DNA from: Bacillota bacterium
GTDB lineage: Bacteria; Bacillota; Clostridia; TANB77; CAG-465
Assembly: GCA_023460235.1 (NCBI GenBank)
Contig: JAEWRE010000043.1
Span: forward strand, 62,001 to 126,000
Reading direction: 5' to 3'
DNA length: 64,000 nt
In this document: positions 35,841 through 44,800 of the stretch, piece by piece
Position numbering within the stretch: the first letter of the stretch is position 1
Layout of the letters: each line of letters begins with the position of its first letter
Position numbers and translations under genes: made by a program
Notes under the pieces: generated by a model
Databases searched by the model: none
What the model saw: the letters and a program-made list of their open reading frames with translations, nothing else
Told to the model about the DNA's origin: nothing

Positions 35841-36983
35841 ATGAAAATAGAAACTTTATTAATTCATGGTGGTATAGACGGAGATGTACATACAGGCGCT
35901 GTTAGTGTTCCAATTTATCAGACATCTACGTATAAACAGCTTGGAATTGGAGAGCATAAAGGATTTGAATATTCTAGGACAGGAAATCCAACAAGATTAG
36001 CTTTAGAAACATTAATTGCTCAAATGGAAGAAGGAAATCAAGGTTTTGCTTTTTCTTCAGGAATGGCGGCAATTACTGCAGTACTTCTATTATTTAAAAG
36101 TTCTGATAAAATTCTAATTTCAGATAATATTTATGGTGGTACATATAGAGTTTTAGATAAAGTATTTAAAAATTTTGGTTTAACTTATGAAATTGTTGAT
36201 ACAAATGATATTGACGCAGTAAAAAAAGCTTATGATAGTACTGTAAAGGGTATTTTTATTGAATCACCCACAAATCCTACTATGGGTATAACTGATATAC
36301 AAGAAGTATCTAAAGTCGCAAAAGAATTGGGAATATTGACTATTGTTGATAACACCTTTATGACACCATATCTGCAAAAGCCTATAAAACTTGGAGCAGA
36401 TATTGTTATACATAGTGCAACAAAATATCTTGGAGGGCATAGTGATCTTATTGCTGGACTTGTAGTTTCAAATTCTGAAGAACTTTCTCAAAGACTTCAT
36501 TTTATACAAAATTCAACTGGTGGTATACTAAATCCTTTTGATTCATGGCTTCTTGTAAGGGGTATTAAAACATTGTCCATTAGGATGGATAGACATATTG
36601 AAAATGCGGAATTTATCATAAAATTTCTGAAAGAAAAAGATTTAGTAAGTAAAATATATTATCCAGGACTAGAAGAGCATCCTGGTTACCAGATTCATAA
36701 AACACAAGCTAAGGCTCCTGGCGCAATGATGTCTTTTGTTTTAAAAGATGATGTTAATATAAATAATTTTTTTAAATCACTAGAAGTAATAACTTTTGGA
36801 GAAAGCCTTGGTGGAGTTGAATCAATTATAACTCATCCTGCTACAATGACACATGCAGCTATTCCTTATGAATTAAGAGAAAAAATGGGAATTGTTGATA
36901 ATTTAATAAGGCTATCTGTTGGTATTGAAAATAAAGAAGATTTAGTAAATGATATCCAAAACGCAATACTTAAGGCCAAGTAA
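35841..36983 (+). CDS. Trans-sulfuration PLP enzyme (cystathionine gamma-lyase/gamma-synthase family)
   Basis: This 380-residue protein starts at the ATG after AAAGGAGG (a TTG two codons earlier is rejected). The PLP lysine is Lys195 in SATKYLGGHSD. Other family marks are GFEYSRTGNPTR, SSGMAAITA, ESPTNPT and the C-terminal FGESLGGVESIITHPA. The family includes MetB, MetC and MccB. The next gene is a cystathionine beta-synthase, so the likely role is cystathionine gamma-lyase, making cysteine from cystathionine in reverse transsulfuration. The cofactor chemistry is cytoplasmic. Confidence 0.92.
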   Translation: MKIETLLIHGGIDGDVHTGAVSVPIYQTSTYKQLGIGEHKGFEYSRTGNPTRLALETLIAQMEEGNQGFAFSSGMAAITAVLLLFKSSDKILISDNIYGGTYRVLDKVFKNFGLTYEIVDTNDIDAVKKAYDSTVKGIFIESPTNPTMGITDIQEVSKVAKELGILTIVDNTFMTPYLQKPIKLGADIVIHSATKYLGGHSDLIAGLVVSNSEELSQRLHFIQNSTGGILNPFDSWLLVRGIKTLSIRMDRHIENAEFIIKFLKEKDLVSKIYYPGLEEHPGYQIHKTQAKAPGAMMSFVLKDDVNINNFFKSLEVITFGESLGGVESIITHPATMTHAAIPYELREKMGIVDNLIRLSVGIENKEDLVNDIQNAILKAK

Positions 36984-36992
36984 ATAAGTTAA

Positions 36993-37026
36993 AAAATAGC
37001 ATGTATTAAAAACATATGCTATTTTT
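36993..37026 (+). terminator. Terminator after the trans-sulfuration gene
   Basis: Stem AAATAGCATGT paired with ACATATGCTATTT (one bulge), followed by T5. The two pathway genes are therefore probably separate transcripts. Confidence 0.75.
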
Positions 37027-37195
37027 CGATTTATTAATACTAATCTATAAACTATATAATAATGTAATTAACTAAAATAGTTAAAATTTCTTATAAATAA
37101 ACAATAATTTTTTCTAGAAGCATATATTTTATATTAGATATATAATTTTTATATAACTTGAAAATTTAAGTTTAATATTGAAAGGTGGTATTAAT

Positions 37196-38641
37196 ATGCA
37201 GAATTTTTCATCAGATTCTTCTAGTGTATCTAAGAAATCCTCATCTCAAAAAAATACCTTTGATTCAGGTGGTTGCTATCAAAGTGTGTTGGAACTTATT
37301 GGAAATACGCCTATAGTGGAACTAAAGTCATTTGACACAGGTATATCTAGATTATTTATAAAACTTGAGAACCAAAATCCATGTGGATCTATTAAGGATA
37401 GGATCGGATTATCAATGATTGATAATGCTGAAAAAGAAGGTAAAATAAAGCCCGGAGACACACTTATAGAAGCAACAGCTGGAAATACTGGATTAGGATT
37501 AGCATTAATTGCAGCATTGAAAGGATATAACCTTATACTTGTAATACCGGATAAGATGAGCCTAGAAAAAATTTCACATCTTCGTGCAATGGGAGCAGAA
37601 ATTATTATGACACGTTCAGATGTTGAAAAAGGTCATCCTGAATATTATCAAGATTACGCTTTAAGACTATCAAAAGAAATACCTAATTCTTACTACATCA
37701 ATCAGTTTAATAATCCTTACAATCCATTAGCACATGAAACTACTACAGGCCCTGAAATTTGGGAGCAAATGAATCAAAAAGTTGACGCAATAGTAGTAGG
37801 GGTTGGATCTGCAGGTACTATAGGAGGACTTACTAATTTTTTTAAAAAAGTAAAGCCAAATATTAATTTTGTTCTTGCTGATCCTGAAGGTTCAATACTT
37901 AAAGAATATTTTTATAAAAGTGAAGTCGGAAGTGCAGGAAGTTGGCTGGTTGAAGGAATAGGAGAGGATTTTGTTCCCATACAATGTGATTTAAGCCTTG
38001 TGAAAGCAGCTTATTCAATTACTGATAAAGAAGCATTTTTGTCAGCTCGTCAATTATTAAAAAAGGAAGGGATTTTTGCCGGATCATCAACTGGTGTTCT
38101 TGTAGCTGCAGCTGTAAAATACGCAAAAGAACAGAAAACTCCTCAAAACATAGTAACATTTGCATGTGATAGTGGTAATAAATACCTTTCTAAAATGTAT
38201 AACGATTATTGGATGATTGATAATGGTTTTATAAAAAAAGAAACAAAAGGAGATTTAACTGATATTATTTCTCACAGTTATATTAAAAATTCTGTAGTAA
38301 CTATTAAACCTAATGATTCACTTCTACAAGTATATAATAAAATGAAACTACATGATATTTCACAGATTCCTATTATTGAAAATAATAATATTGTTGGGAT
38401 AATTGATGAATACGATATTTTATTGGCACTTGAAGACATGGACACAAATGCATTTAAAAAACCTGTAATGAATTTTATGAGCAAAAATCTTAAAACATTA
38501 CACCCAAATGCAAATGTTGAGAATCTTGTTGAAATTCTAAAAATGGGTTATACTGCTATTATAACAGATGAAAAACAATTCTATGGAATTATAACAAAAA
38601 TTGATTATCTTAACTATCTCAGACTTAAATTAGAGACCTAA
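37196..38641 (+). CDS. Cystathionine beta-synthase with C-terminal CBS-domain pair
   Basis: This 481-residue protein starts at the ATG behind AAAGGTGGT. After a Ser-rich N-terminal segment, residues about 27-340 form a fold-type II PLP domain with the Schiff-base lysine Lys67 in NPCGSIKDRIG. The phosphate loop is TAGNTGLGLA and the late motif EGIFAGSSTG. Residues about 352-481 are two CBS motifs (ISQIPIIENNNIVGIIDEYDIL and YTAIITDEKQFYGIITKIDYL). The architecture is that of eukaryotic-type CBS, which condenses serine with homocysteine. The CBS pair may bind SAM or adenylates for control. It acts with the upstream lyase. Confidence 0.92.
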   Translation: MQNFSSDSSSVSKKSSSQKNTFDSGGCYQSVLELIGNTPIVELKSFDTGISRLFIKLENQNPCGSIKDRIGLSMIDNAEKEGKIKPGDTLIEATAGNTGLGLALIAALKGYNLILVIPDKMSLEKISHLRAMGAEIIMTRSDVEKGHPEYYQDYALRLSKEIPNSYYINQFNNPYNPLAHETTTGPEIWEQMNQKVDAIVVGVGSAGTIGGLTNFFKKVKPNINFVLADPEGSILKEYFYKSEVGSAGSWLVEGIGEDFVPIQCDLSLVKAAYSITDKEAFLSARQLLKKEGIFAGSSTGVLVAAAVKYAKEQKTPQNIVTFACDSGNKYLSKMYNDYWMIDNGFIKKETKGDLTDIISHSYIKNSVVTIKPNDSLLQVYNKMKLHDISQIPIIENNNIVGIIDEYDILLALEDMDTNAFKKPVMNFMSKNLKTLHPNANVENLVEILKMGYTAIITDEKQFYGIITKIDYLNYLRLKLET

Positions 38642-38679
38642 ATTATTAGATTTATTTTACAAACAAATATATTAATTTC

Positions 38680-38736
38680 AATTGCATTTCTAATATTAAA
38701 CAGAAACGTTTAATATTGGAGATGCAATTTTGACTT
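38680..38736 (+). terminator. Long-stem terminator after the cystathionine beta-synthase gene
   Basis: About 22-base imperfect stem (38680-38701 with 38708-38729), loop AGAAAC region, then TTTGACTT. Confidence 0.75.
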
Positions 38737-38790
38737 AAATAGTATAGTTTTGTTTAAAGCAGTCAACACTTACATACATTCTTCAAAAAA

Positions 38791-38819
38791 TTGAAAAATT
38801 ACAAAGAATATGATATAAT
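38791..38819 (+). promoter_or_regulatory. Promoter of the AAA ATPase gene with a long leader
   Basis: TTGAAA, 17-base spacer, TATAAT with an extended TGA. The start codon is about 200 bases downstream, leaving a long 5' leader (about 38826-39018) with no ORF that I can support. Confidence 0.7.
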
Positions 38820-39018
38820 TGCAAAATATCAATGAGAATGAAATACTATTTTTTCAAGGATTTAAGCAAGATTTTAAGTAATAATAAGTATAGTGTTATT
38901 TTAGATAATAAAATTTTAGTTCTAACAATACTGTTTTAATTAGAGACAAATTTTTATAATTATACATATAAGATAAAAAAATAAAATTCATTTTTTGTAT
39001 AAAATGTGGAGGAGTTAC

Positions 39019-39822
39019 ATGATATATCTAAAAACTTTTAAACTAAGTGATCGTAGAAGTAAAAACTATAATATATATCCGTATAATGTATTAAAAGGTA
39101 AAGAACCTGATATATTTATATTTGATAATATAACTGTTTTATATGGTAATAATGGTTCAGGAAAATCTACAATTTTAAATATTATTGCTAATAAATTAAA
39201 TTTAGATGGAAGAGAAATGATATCTTCTCAGAGATTTTTCTATGAGTACACATCATTATGTGAATATAGTCTAGGAAATGATGAATATGGAAAAATGATT
39301 AAAATAATACCTAATGGAAGTAGATATATCAAAAGTGAAGAATTATTATATGAGGTAAGTAAAATACAAAATGATAGTATTTTAGAAGAAAGTTATATAT
39401 TAGGTAAAGTTAAAGAGGGCATGGATAAAAAACAAGCAAAAGAATTAATTGATACTAAACAAGGATTGAAGGAGCTAGAGAATATAAGATTTGGACAAGA
39501 AAAATATTCTAATGGTGAAACAGCTATGCAGTACTTTGTTGATAGATTAGAACCTGACAAATTATATTTATTAGATGAACCAGAAGTATCTTTATCTATA
39601 CAAAGTCAGATAGAGTTAGCAAATATTATAAATCATATGTCAAGATATTTAAATTGCCAATTTATTATATCAACACATTCACCATTTATACTTGGTACAT
39701 TAAATGCAAAAATATATAATTTAGATACTAAAAATTATGATGTACAAAATTGGAATGAACTTGAAAATGTTAAATTATTTTATAAATTCTTTAAGGAAAA
39801 AGAAAATGAACTAAAAAATTAA
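39019..39822 (+). CDS. AAA/ABC-type ATPase (predicted ATP-binding protein, AAA_21-like)
   Basis: This 267-residue protein starts at the ATG behind GGAGGAG (an upstream in-frame ATG at 39004 precedes that site and is rejected). Walker A is YGNNGSGKST (about 44-53). A signature-like SNGETAMQYF stands at about 165. Walker B is LYLLDEPEVSLS. The switch histidine is in FIISTHSPF. There is no membrane partner, so it is not a classic transporter. Stand-alone ATPases of this type occur in DNA repair or defence contexts and as housekeeping ATPases of unknown role. It lies just outside the accessory region. Confidence 0.85.
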   Translation: MIYLKTFKLSDRRSKNYNIYPYNVLKGKEPDIFIFDNITVLYGNNGSGKSTILNIIANKLNLDGREMISSQRFFYEYTSLCEYSLGNDEYGKMIKIIPNGSRYIKSEELLYEVSKIQNDSILEESYILGKVKEGMDKKQAKELIDTKQGLKELENIRFGQEKYSNGETAMQYFVDRLEPDKLYLLDEPEVSLSIQSQIELANIINHMSRYLNCQFIISTHSPFILGTLNAKIYNLDTKNYDVQNWNELENVKLFYKFFKEKENELKN

Positions 39823-39845
39823 TATGCACTATAATATTATTATGA

Positions 39846-39892
39846 TAAACTAAAAATTGATTTAAAGATTGATTTTTAGTTTATTTTTTAGT
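39846..39892 (+). terminator. Terminator after the ATPase gene
   Basis: Stem AAACTAAAAATTGAT paired with ATTGATTTTTAGTTT around a TTTAAAG-type loop, then T-rich DNA. Confidence 0.75.
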
Positions 39893-39915
39893 ATAATAAA
39901 TATAGTAGTATATAT

Positions 39916-39989
<74 letters not shown>

Positions 39990-40000
39990 ATTGAAAACAG

Positions 40001-40031
40001 CTTACGAACCGAAAGGTAATCGTAAGTTTTT
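40001..40031 (+). terminator. Terminator after tRNA-Gly
   Basis: Stem CTTACGA/TCGTAAG with an inner ACC-GAAA-GGT hairpin, followed by TTTTTATTTT. Confidence 0.8.
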
Positions 40032-40086
40032 ATTTTATATAAAATTAAACAAAATGTTCTCTTTTCTAGGAAGGAGGACATTTTTT

Positions 40087-40353
40087 ATGCTTGATTTTAA
40101 AATAATACAAGAATTTGAACCGAATGAAGAATTAATTAAGACCTTTAAAGAATGCAAATTTAAATATAGAGCTAGAAAAGGAACAATTAAAGAGTGCTTA
40201 CATACTAGCTTACATTTTGTAGTACCAACTATTTATCTAATTGCATATCCAATTAAATGTATAATTCACGAGTATCTTGAATGGGTAAAACTTATGAATA
40301 ATTATAAAAATATGACTGAAGAAATTATATTTAAGGAACTAATATATGTATAG
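40087..40353 (+). CDS. Unrecognised 88-residue protein of the mobilisation remnant
   Basis: The ATG follows GGAAGGAGG. The protein is mostly polar, with one amphipathic or hydrophobic stretch (LHFVVPTIYLIAYPIKCII, about 41-60). It ends at the left arm of an oriT-like inverted repeat and precedes a mobC-like gene, so it probably belongs to a mobilisable element. No family is recognised. Confidence 0.6.
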   Translation: MLDFKIIQEFEPNEELIKTFKECKFKYRARKGTIKECLHTSLHFVVPTIYLIAYPIKCIIHEYLEWVKLMNNYKNMTEEIIFKELIYV

Positions 40354-40398
40354 ACAGATTGTTTTTGATGCCCTAGCCAGCACTGAACTTGTCTATAC
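40348..40398. other. Candidate oriT: inverted repeat upstream of the mobC-like gene
   Basis: GTATAGACA (40348-40356) is repeated in inverse orientation at 40390-40398. The 33-base spacer holds a less AT-rich core, GCCCTAGCCAGCAC, and a further less AT-rich segment with GGGAAAAATCCCC lies just downstream (about 40415). Relaxase origins often sit just upstream of mobC. No relaxase gene is in this window, so the assignment is inference. Confidence 0.35.
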
Positions 40399-40457
40399 AC
40401 AAATTCGAATATGGGAAAAATCCCCAATCCCCTTAAATTTTAGAAAGGTTGAATGAA

Positions 40458-40778
40458 ATGAGAAAAAGAAATATATTAAAAAGTATATATTTATCTGAAA
40501 AAGAAAATAAAGTATTACAAGATAAATGTGAAAGATTACAATTAGACAAGTCTAATGTTATAAGAAAATTAATAAATAATTATGAGCCAATAAAAATTGA
40601 TGTAGATATATTAAATAGTCACATTGATGAGATAAATAAAATTGGAATTAATCTTAATCATCTGGCAAAAGATATGCATAGATATGGTTATATTGATGAA
40701 AAAAGATATAGACTTAATATTGAACAATTAAATTATATTATGGAAGATATAAAAATTAATTTAGGTATTACTCGTTAA
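40458..40778 (+). CDS. MobC-like relaxosome accessory protein
   Basis: The ATG at 40458 is preceded by GAAAGGTTGA and gives 106 residues. The N-terminal part (KSIYLSEKENKVLQDKCERLQLDKSNVIRKLI, shown here in pieces in the frame) looks like a ribbon-helix-helix DNA-binding domain. The C-terminal part contains INKIGINLNHLAKDMHRYG, matching the MobC family motif N-x-NQ/HLA. MobC helps a relaxase open oriT DNA. The usual relaxase partner is missing, so this appears to be a remnant. A shortened copy lies at 50300. Confidence 0.75.
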   Translation: MRKRNILKSIYLSEKENKVLQDKCERLQLDKSNVIRKLINNYEPIKIDVDILNSHIDEINKIGINLNHLAKDMHRYGYIDEKRYRLNIEQLNYIMEDIKINLGITR

Positions 40779-40890
40779 TTCAATAAAGTTTTTATAAATA
40801 TTATTAAATTTTAATCTGATTGTAGCAAACTAGTAGTAAAAATGATATAATTGATTGGTAATACTAATAGTAATTTGTGAAGGGAATACA

Positions 40891-41598
40891 ATGGATATAA
40901 ATAAAATAGAAATAAATAATATTCCATCTGTAATATGGGGAGAAAAAAGTAATAAGGTTTTTATAGCAATACACGGAAATATGTCTAATAAGGAAGATTA
41001 TGTAATTAGATTATTAGCTGATAATGTAACAAGTAAAGGCTACCAAGTATTAAGTTTTGATTTACCAGAACATGGAGAGAGAAAAGAAAATAAAGAATAC
41101 TTGTATAAAGTGCAAAACTGTATCAAAGATTTAAGAAAAATTATTGATTATACAAGAGCTAATTATAATGAAATAAATATTTTTGCTTGTAGTATAGGAG
41201 TTTATTTCAGCTTATTAGAATATAAAAAAGAAACAATAAATCAATGCTTATTTCTATCTCCAGTAGTCAATATGAAATATATCATTGACAATATGATGAC
41301 ATGGAGTAATATAACAGAAAGAGAATTAGAGGAAAAGCAGAAAATAAATACTAATTTCGGACAAACTTTATATTGGGATTATTACTTATACGTTAAGAAT
41401 AATCCTATTATTGAATGGAATAAAAAAACATATATTTTATATGGCGATAAAGATAACATGCAAGATAAAGATATAATGAAAGACTTTGTAAAAAGATTTA
41501 ATTGTAACGTATCTATATTAGAAAATGGAGAACATTATTTCCATACAAAAGAGCAACTGGAATATTATCAAGAATGGTTAGATAATTCAGTAAAATAA
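40891..41598 (+). CDS. Alpha/beta-hydrolase family protein
   Basis: This 235-residue protein starts at the ATG after GAAGGGAATAC. Strand and loop order fits the alpha/beta-hydrolase fold: FIAIHGNMSNKED (oxyanion region), LSFDLPEHGER, then the nucleophile elbow ACSIG with Ser101 (the first Gly of GxSxG is Ala). The likely Asp is in YILYGDKDNM and the His in GEHYFHTKEQ. The substrate is unknown. An extended -10 promoter (TGATATAAT, 40843-40851) lies in the segment that is also duplicated near 50580. Confidence 0.82.
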   Translation: MDINKIEINNIPSVIWGEKSNKVFIAIHGNMSNKEDYVIRLLADNVTSKGYQVLSFDLPEHGERKENKEYLYKVQNCIKDLRKIIDYTRANYNEINIFACSIGVYFSLLEYKKETINQCLFLSPVVNMKYIIDNMMTWSNITERELEEKQKINTNFGQTLYWDYYLYVKNNPIIEWNKKTYILYGDKDNMQDKDIMKDFVKRFNCNVSILENGEHYFHTKEQLEYYQEWLDNSVK

Positions 41599-41622
41599 AT
41601 TACGATTTATATCAGGGACTGT

Positions 41623-41740
41623 ATTAAATATAATCCTTATTATAAATAAAACTTAAAAATAATTGAAATATATTTAAATATCATATATAATTATTTTTAG
41701 AAGAGAACAAGTTTATAATTTGTATCTACAACACTCTAAA
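41623..41740 (+). ncRNA. Copy A of a repeated promoter-driven noncoding element
   Basis: TTGAAA (41663-41668), 17-base spacer, TATAAT (41686-41691), then a conserved transcript start region with AGAGAACAAGTTTATAAT and a GAG/CTC closing pair at about 41703 and 41733. It shares clear similarity with elements at 46112 and 51969. Copies A and C are also similar for about 40 bases upstream of the -35 box. No ORF is inside. Confidence 0.55.
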
Positions 41741-41874
41741 AAACCAAGAACAGAAAAAGAAATAAGCTATTGTACAAAATATTATATTTTATAAAATAGT
41801 AATATAATTGCTGTTTTTATGCCTAAGAATTATATGGTTTAAAAGAGATAATTTCTGTTTTGAGGTAATTTAAC

Positions 41875-42540
41875 ATGAATAAAGAGTTATTAAATGTATG
41901 GCAACATATTCAAGAACTAGGTTTAGGAGCATTGGCACATGCAAATAGACATTCAGCATATTATAGTTTTGACAATCACATGTGGTCAGAATTATCAGTT
42001 ATTCAAGCAGCGCATGCTGCTGAACTTTTAATTAAAGCGCGAATAGCTCAAGAACACCCTCTTCTTATTTTTGATAAACTTCCCAAAATGTCAGAAAATA
42101 GTATTTCGATTAAGGATTTGTTTGAGCAAGGAAAAACTATTGATTATTCAGAATTACCTTCAAGACTATGGGCTTGTACGGGAATTGTTATTCCAAATAA
42201 AGAGATATATGATGAATTTGGAAAATTAAGGAATGGCATTCAACATTTTTCCGCACCTTCAAACGACATTGACATTTCTTATAAAACATCAGAATTTATA
42301 TATAAAGTAATCGATCCTTTTATTAATAAATGTTGGGACTTATATGCTTTAAATTATGATGAGGATGAACCATATATATATTTAACAAACACGTTGATTC
42401 AAAGGGAATTATTATTTCTAATTCCTTATGATGCAGCAGAATGCTATGAATTTTGGGAGATCAATTGGGAAGGTATAAACAAAGATTATAAATTAGAAAT
42501 AGAAAAAAGAATAACAGAGGCACTAGGAAATAAATGTTAA
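41875..42540 (+). CDS. HEPN-domain protein
   Basis: This 221-residue soluble protein is mostly helical. The first conserved helix pair is SVIQAAHAAELLIKARIAQE (about 42-61). The second carries KLRNGIQHFS with the Rx4H motif of HEPN RNases (Arg119, His124). HEPN proteins are frequently metal-independent RNases in toxin-antitoxin, abortive infection and other defence systems. It lies 38 bases upstream of a second HEPN protein (DUF3644) and an R-M pair. The start follows TTGAGGTAATTTAAC. Whether it is active is inference from the motif. Confidence 0.75.
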   Translation: MNKELLNVWQHIQELGLGALAHANRHSAYYSFDNHMWSELSVIQAAHAAELLIKARIAQEHPLLIFDKLPKMSENSISIKDLFEQGKTIDYSELPSRLWACTGIVIPNKEIYDEFGKLRNGIQHFSAPSNDIDISYKTSEFIYKVIDPFINKCWDLYALNYDEDEPYIYLTNTLIQRELLFLIPYDAAECYEFWEINWEGINKDYKLEIEKRITEALGNKC

Positions 42541-42578
42541 ATTAGATTGTTTTATATAAGGGAAAATGGTGTTTTATT

Positions 42579-43877
42579 ATGAAAAAGGATCAATATTCAA
42601 AATTAAAATTATTGTATGAATTGTTATTTAAAAAATATACTAATAGCGAGAAAATAACATGTGAAGAAATTCTCAATGTAACTGGCTGGAAAAAAACTAC
42701 TTTTGATACATATTTAAACAAAAAAATGAAAAATAAATTTCTAATTAAGTGTGGAAGCGAATATGAAATATTAAATTTAGAAAAATATGATGAATCTTCA
42801 TTTTTAAGATTTATGTCACAAAATTATCAAAAAAGCGAAAAACCTTTTAAGAAAGATATGAAATATACTACAGAACAATATTTAGAAAAGGCTAGAGAAT
42901 CAGCATATTTAGCAATTGACATTTACAATCGTCCACAAACAAGGTTTAGAACAGATGGTTACATTGTAATGATGATTATTGCGTGGACATCTCTATTACA
43001 TTCTATATTTGAAGAATCAGATATTGATTATTTTCATAGAGAATATGATGGAAGCATTAAAATCATTGATGGAGATAAAAAAACATGGGAACTATCTGAA
43101 TGCATAAAAAATACAGACAAAATAGAGCAAGCTGTAAAGGATAATTTAAGATTTATGATTGGACTTAGAAATAAGATTGAACATAGATTTATTCCAGAAC
43201 TGGATCTAGAAGTATGTGGAGAATGTCAAGCAATGCTACTTAATTTTGAAGAATTATTAGTTAAAGAATATGGTAACACCTATTCAATTTCATATAATTT
43301 GGCTATACCATTACAGTTAATAAATTACAATAATGAAGAACGAATGAAAACAATGCAAAAATTTCAAAATAATAATTTTAATGATATAAAAGATTATATT
43401 TGCGATTTTAGAACTGCCTTATCGGATGATGTTTATAATGATATGCGCTATAGTTTTAAAGTGTTTTTAGTTCCAAAACTAAAGAACAATCAAAGGAAAA
43501 ATGATTTGTCAATGGAATTTTTAAACGTGAAAGATATAGAAGAATCTGAATATGATGAAATGATAAAATGTTTAACATTAATTAAAGAAAAAACAATACA
43601 AGTTGCAAATCAAGGAAAATATAAACCTTCACAAGTTAGTAAAATTGTTAGTCAAAAAACTGGTAAAATTTTTAAGACAAACGATCATACTAAAGCATGG
43701 AAATATTTTAATGTAAGAACTTCTGATAAAACCCCAGATGGATGTAATGCACAATATTGCCAATTTGATGAGGTTCACAATGATTATATTTATACAGAAG
43801 ATTGGATTGATTTTTTAGTTAATGAGTTAACTGATATGCAGATTTATCAAAAAATCATGAATTATAAAGAAAAATAA
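42579..43877 (+). CDS. DUF3644 (HEPN-like) protein with N-terminal winged helix
   Basis: This 432-residue protein has an N-terminal winged-helix-like part (about 5-65, EEILNVTGWKKTTFDTYLN), a DUF3644 domain (about 88-230) and a C-terminal region of about 150 residues. The DUF3644 domain includes ARESAYLAIDIYNRP and GLRNKIEHRF, again with an Rx4H pair (Arg197, His202). The C-terminal KPSQVSKIVSQKTG stretch may bind DNA. DUF3644 proteins recur in defence islands. This one lies between another HEPN protein and a methylase/restriction pair, 41 bases before the methylase gene. Confidence 0.82.
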   Translation: MKKDQYSKLKLLYELLFKKYTNSEKITCEEILNVTGWKKTTFDTYLNKKMKNKFLIKCGSEYEILNLEKYDESSFLRFMSQNYQKSEKPFKKDMKYTTEQYLEKARESAYLAIDIYNRPQTRFRTDGYIVMMIIAWTSLLHSIFEESDIDYFHREYDGSIKIIDGDKKTWELSECIKNTDKIEQAVKDNLRFMIGLRNKIEHRFIPELDLEVCGECQAMLLNFEELLVKEYGNTYSISYNLAIPLQLINYNNEERMKTMQKFQNNNFNDIKDYICDFRTALSDDVYNDMRYSFKVFLVPKLKNNQRKNDLSMEFLNVKDIEESEYDEMIKCLTLIKEKTIQVANQGKYKPSQVSKIVSQKTGKIFKTNDHTKAWKYFNVRTSDKTPDGCNAQYCQFDEVHNDYIYTEDWIDFLVNELTDMQIYQKIMNYKEK

Positions 43878-43918
43878 AAAATATATATTCTGATTTTCTT
43901 ATATAAGGAGGAATCAAT

Positions 43919-44800
43919 ATGAGAAATAAACAAAACTTATTAGTTCAACCAGTGTTAAAATGGGCTGGTGGAAAAAGGCAACTATTATTACAAATGGAAA
44001 AATATTTTCCTGATATGAATAAGATAACTTCTTATTATGAACCTTTTATTGGGGGAGGTGCAGTATTATTTCACTTGCAACCTAAAAAAGCAGTAATAAA
44101 TGATTATAATGAAGATTTAATAAATTGCTACATCTGTATAAAAAGTAATTTGGAAGATTTGATTAAAAAATTAAAATATTATGAAAATAAAAATGACTCA
44201 AATAGCTACTATGATATAAGAGCGATAGATAGAACTGAAAAATATAAAAAGTGGTCATCTGTTGAAAAGGCTGCAAGATTAATATACTTAAATAGAACTT
44301 GTTATAATGGTCTATTTAGAATGAATAGTTCTGGTCAATTCAATTCACCATTCGGATTTTATAAAAATCCATGTATTTGTAACGAACCAGTATTAAGAGC
44401 ATTGAATAAATATTTTAATGATAATGAAATAGAATTTAGAACTGGGGATTTTTATGATGCTTGTAAAGATGCTCCAAAAGGATCTTTTGTGTATTTAGAT
44501 CCACCATACGATCAATATGAGGAACAAGTTAATTTTGTTGGGTATACAAAAAATGGATTTGATAGAAGAGACCAAGCAAGACTGAAGAAGATGTGTGATG
44601 AATTAATTGAAAAAGGTTGCTATATTATGGTAAGTAATTCTAAAACTCCTTTTATTGTAGAATTATATAGTGATACAACAAAATATATTACTTATGATAT
44701 AAAAACCGTTAGTGCGAGAAGAAATATAAATAGTAACGCAAAAAAACGTGGTGAAGTTGAGGAGGTTTTGATTATTGGAAAACTGGATATCAAAAAATAA
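43919..44800 (+). CDS. Dam/DpnII-type DNA adenine N6-methyltransferase
   Basis: This 293-residue D12-class methylase has an N-terminal KWAGGKRQLL, SAM motif I YYEPFIGGGAVLF, motif IV DPPY (194-197, in SFVYLDPPYDQY) and the stretch RLIYLNRTCYNGLFRMNSSGQFNSPFG in the region used for GATC recognition by Dam and DpnM (given here as a family comparison). It modifies adenine in a palindromic site, probably GATC or similar. The 3' end overlaps the restriction enzyme gene by 26 bases. The start follows AAGGAGGAATCAAT. Confidence 0.92.
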   Translation: MRNKQNLLVQPVLKWAGGKRQLLLQMEKYFPDMNKITSYYEPFIGGGAVLFHLQPKKAVINDYNEDLINCYICIKSNLEDLIKKLKYYENKNDSNSYYDIRAIDRTEKYKKWSSVEKAARLIYLNRTCYNGLFRMNSSGQFNSPFGFYKNPCICNEPVLRALNKYFNDNEIEFRTGDFYDACKDAPKGSFVYLDPPYDQYEEQVNFVGYTKNGFDRRDQARLKKMCDELIEKGCYIMVSNSKTPFIVELYSDTTKYITYDIKTVSARRNINSNAKKRGEVEEVLIIGKLDIKK

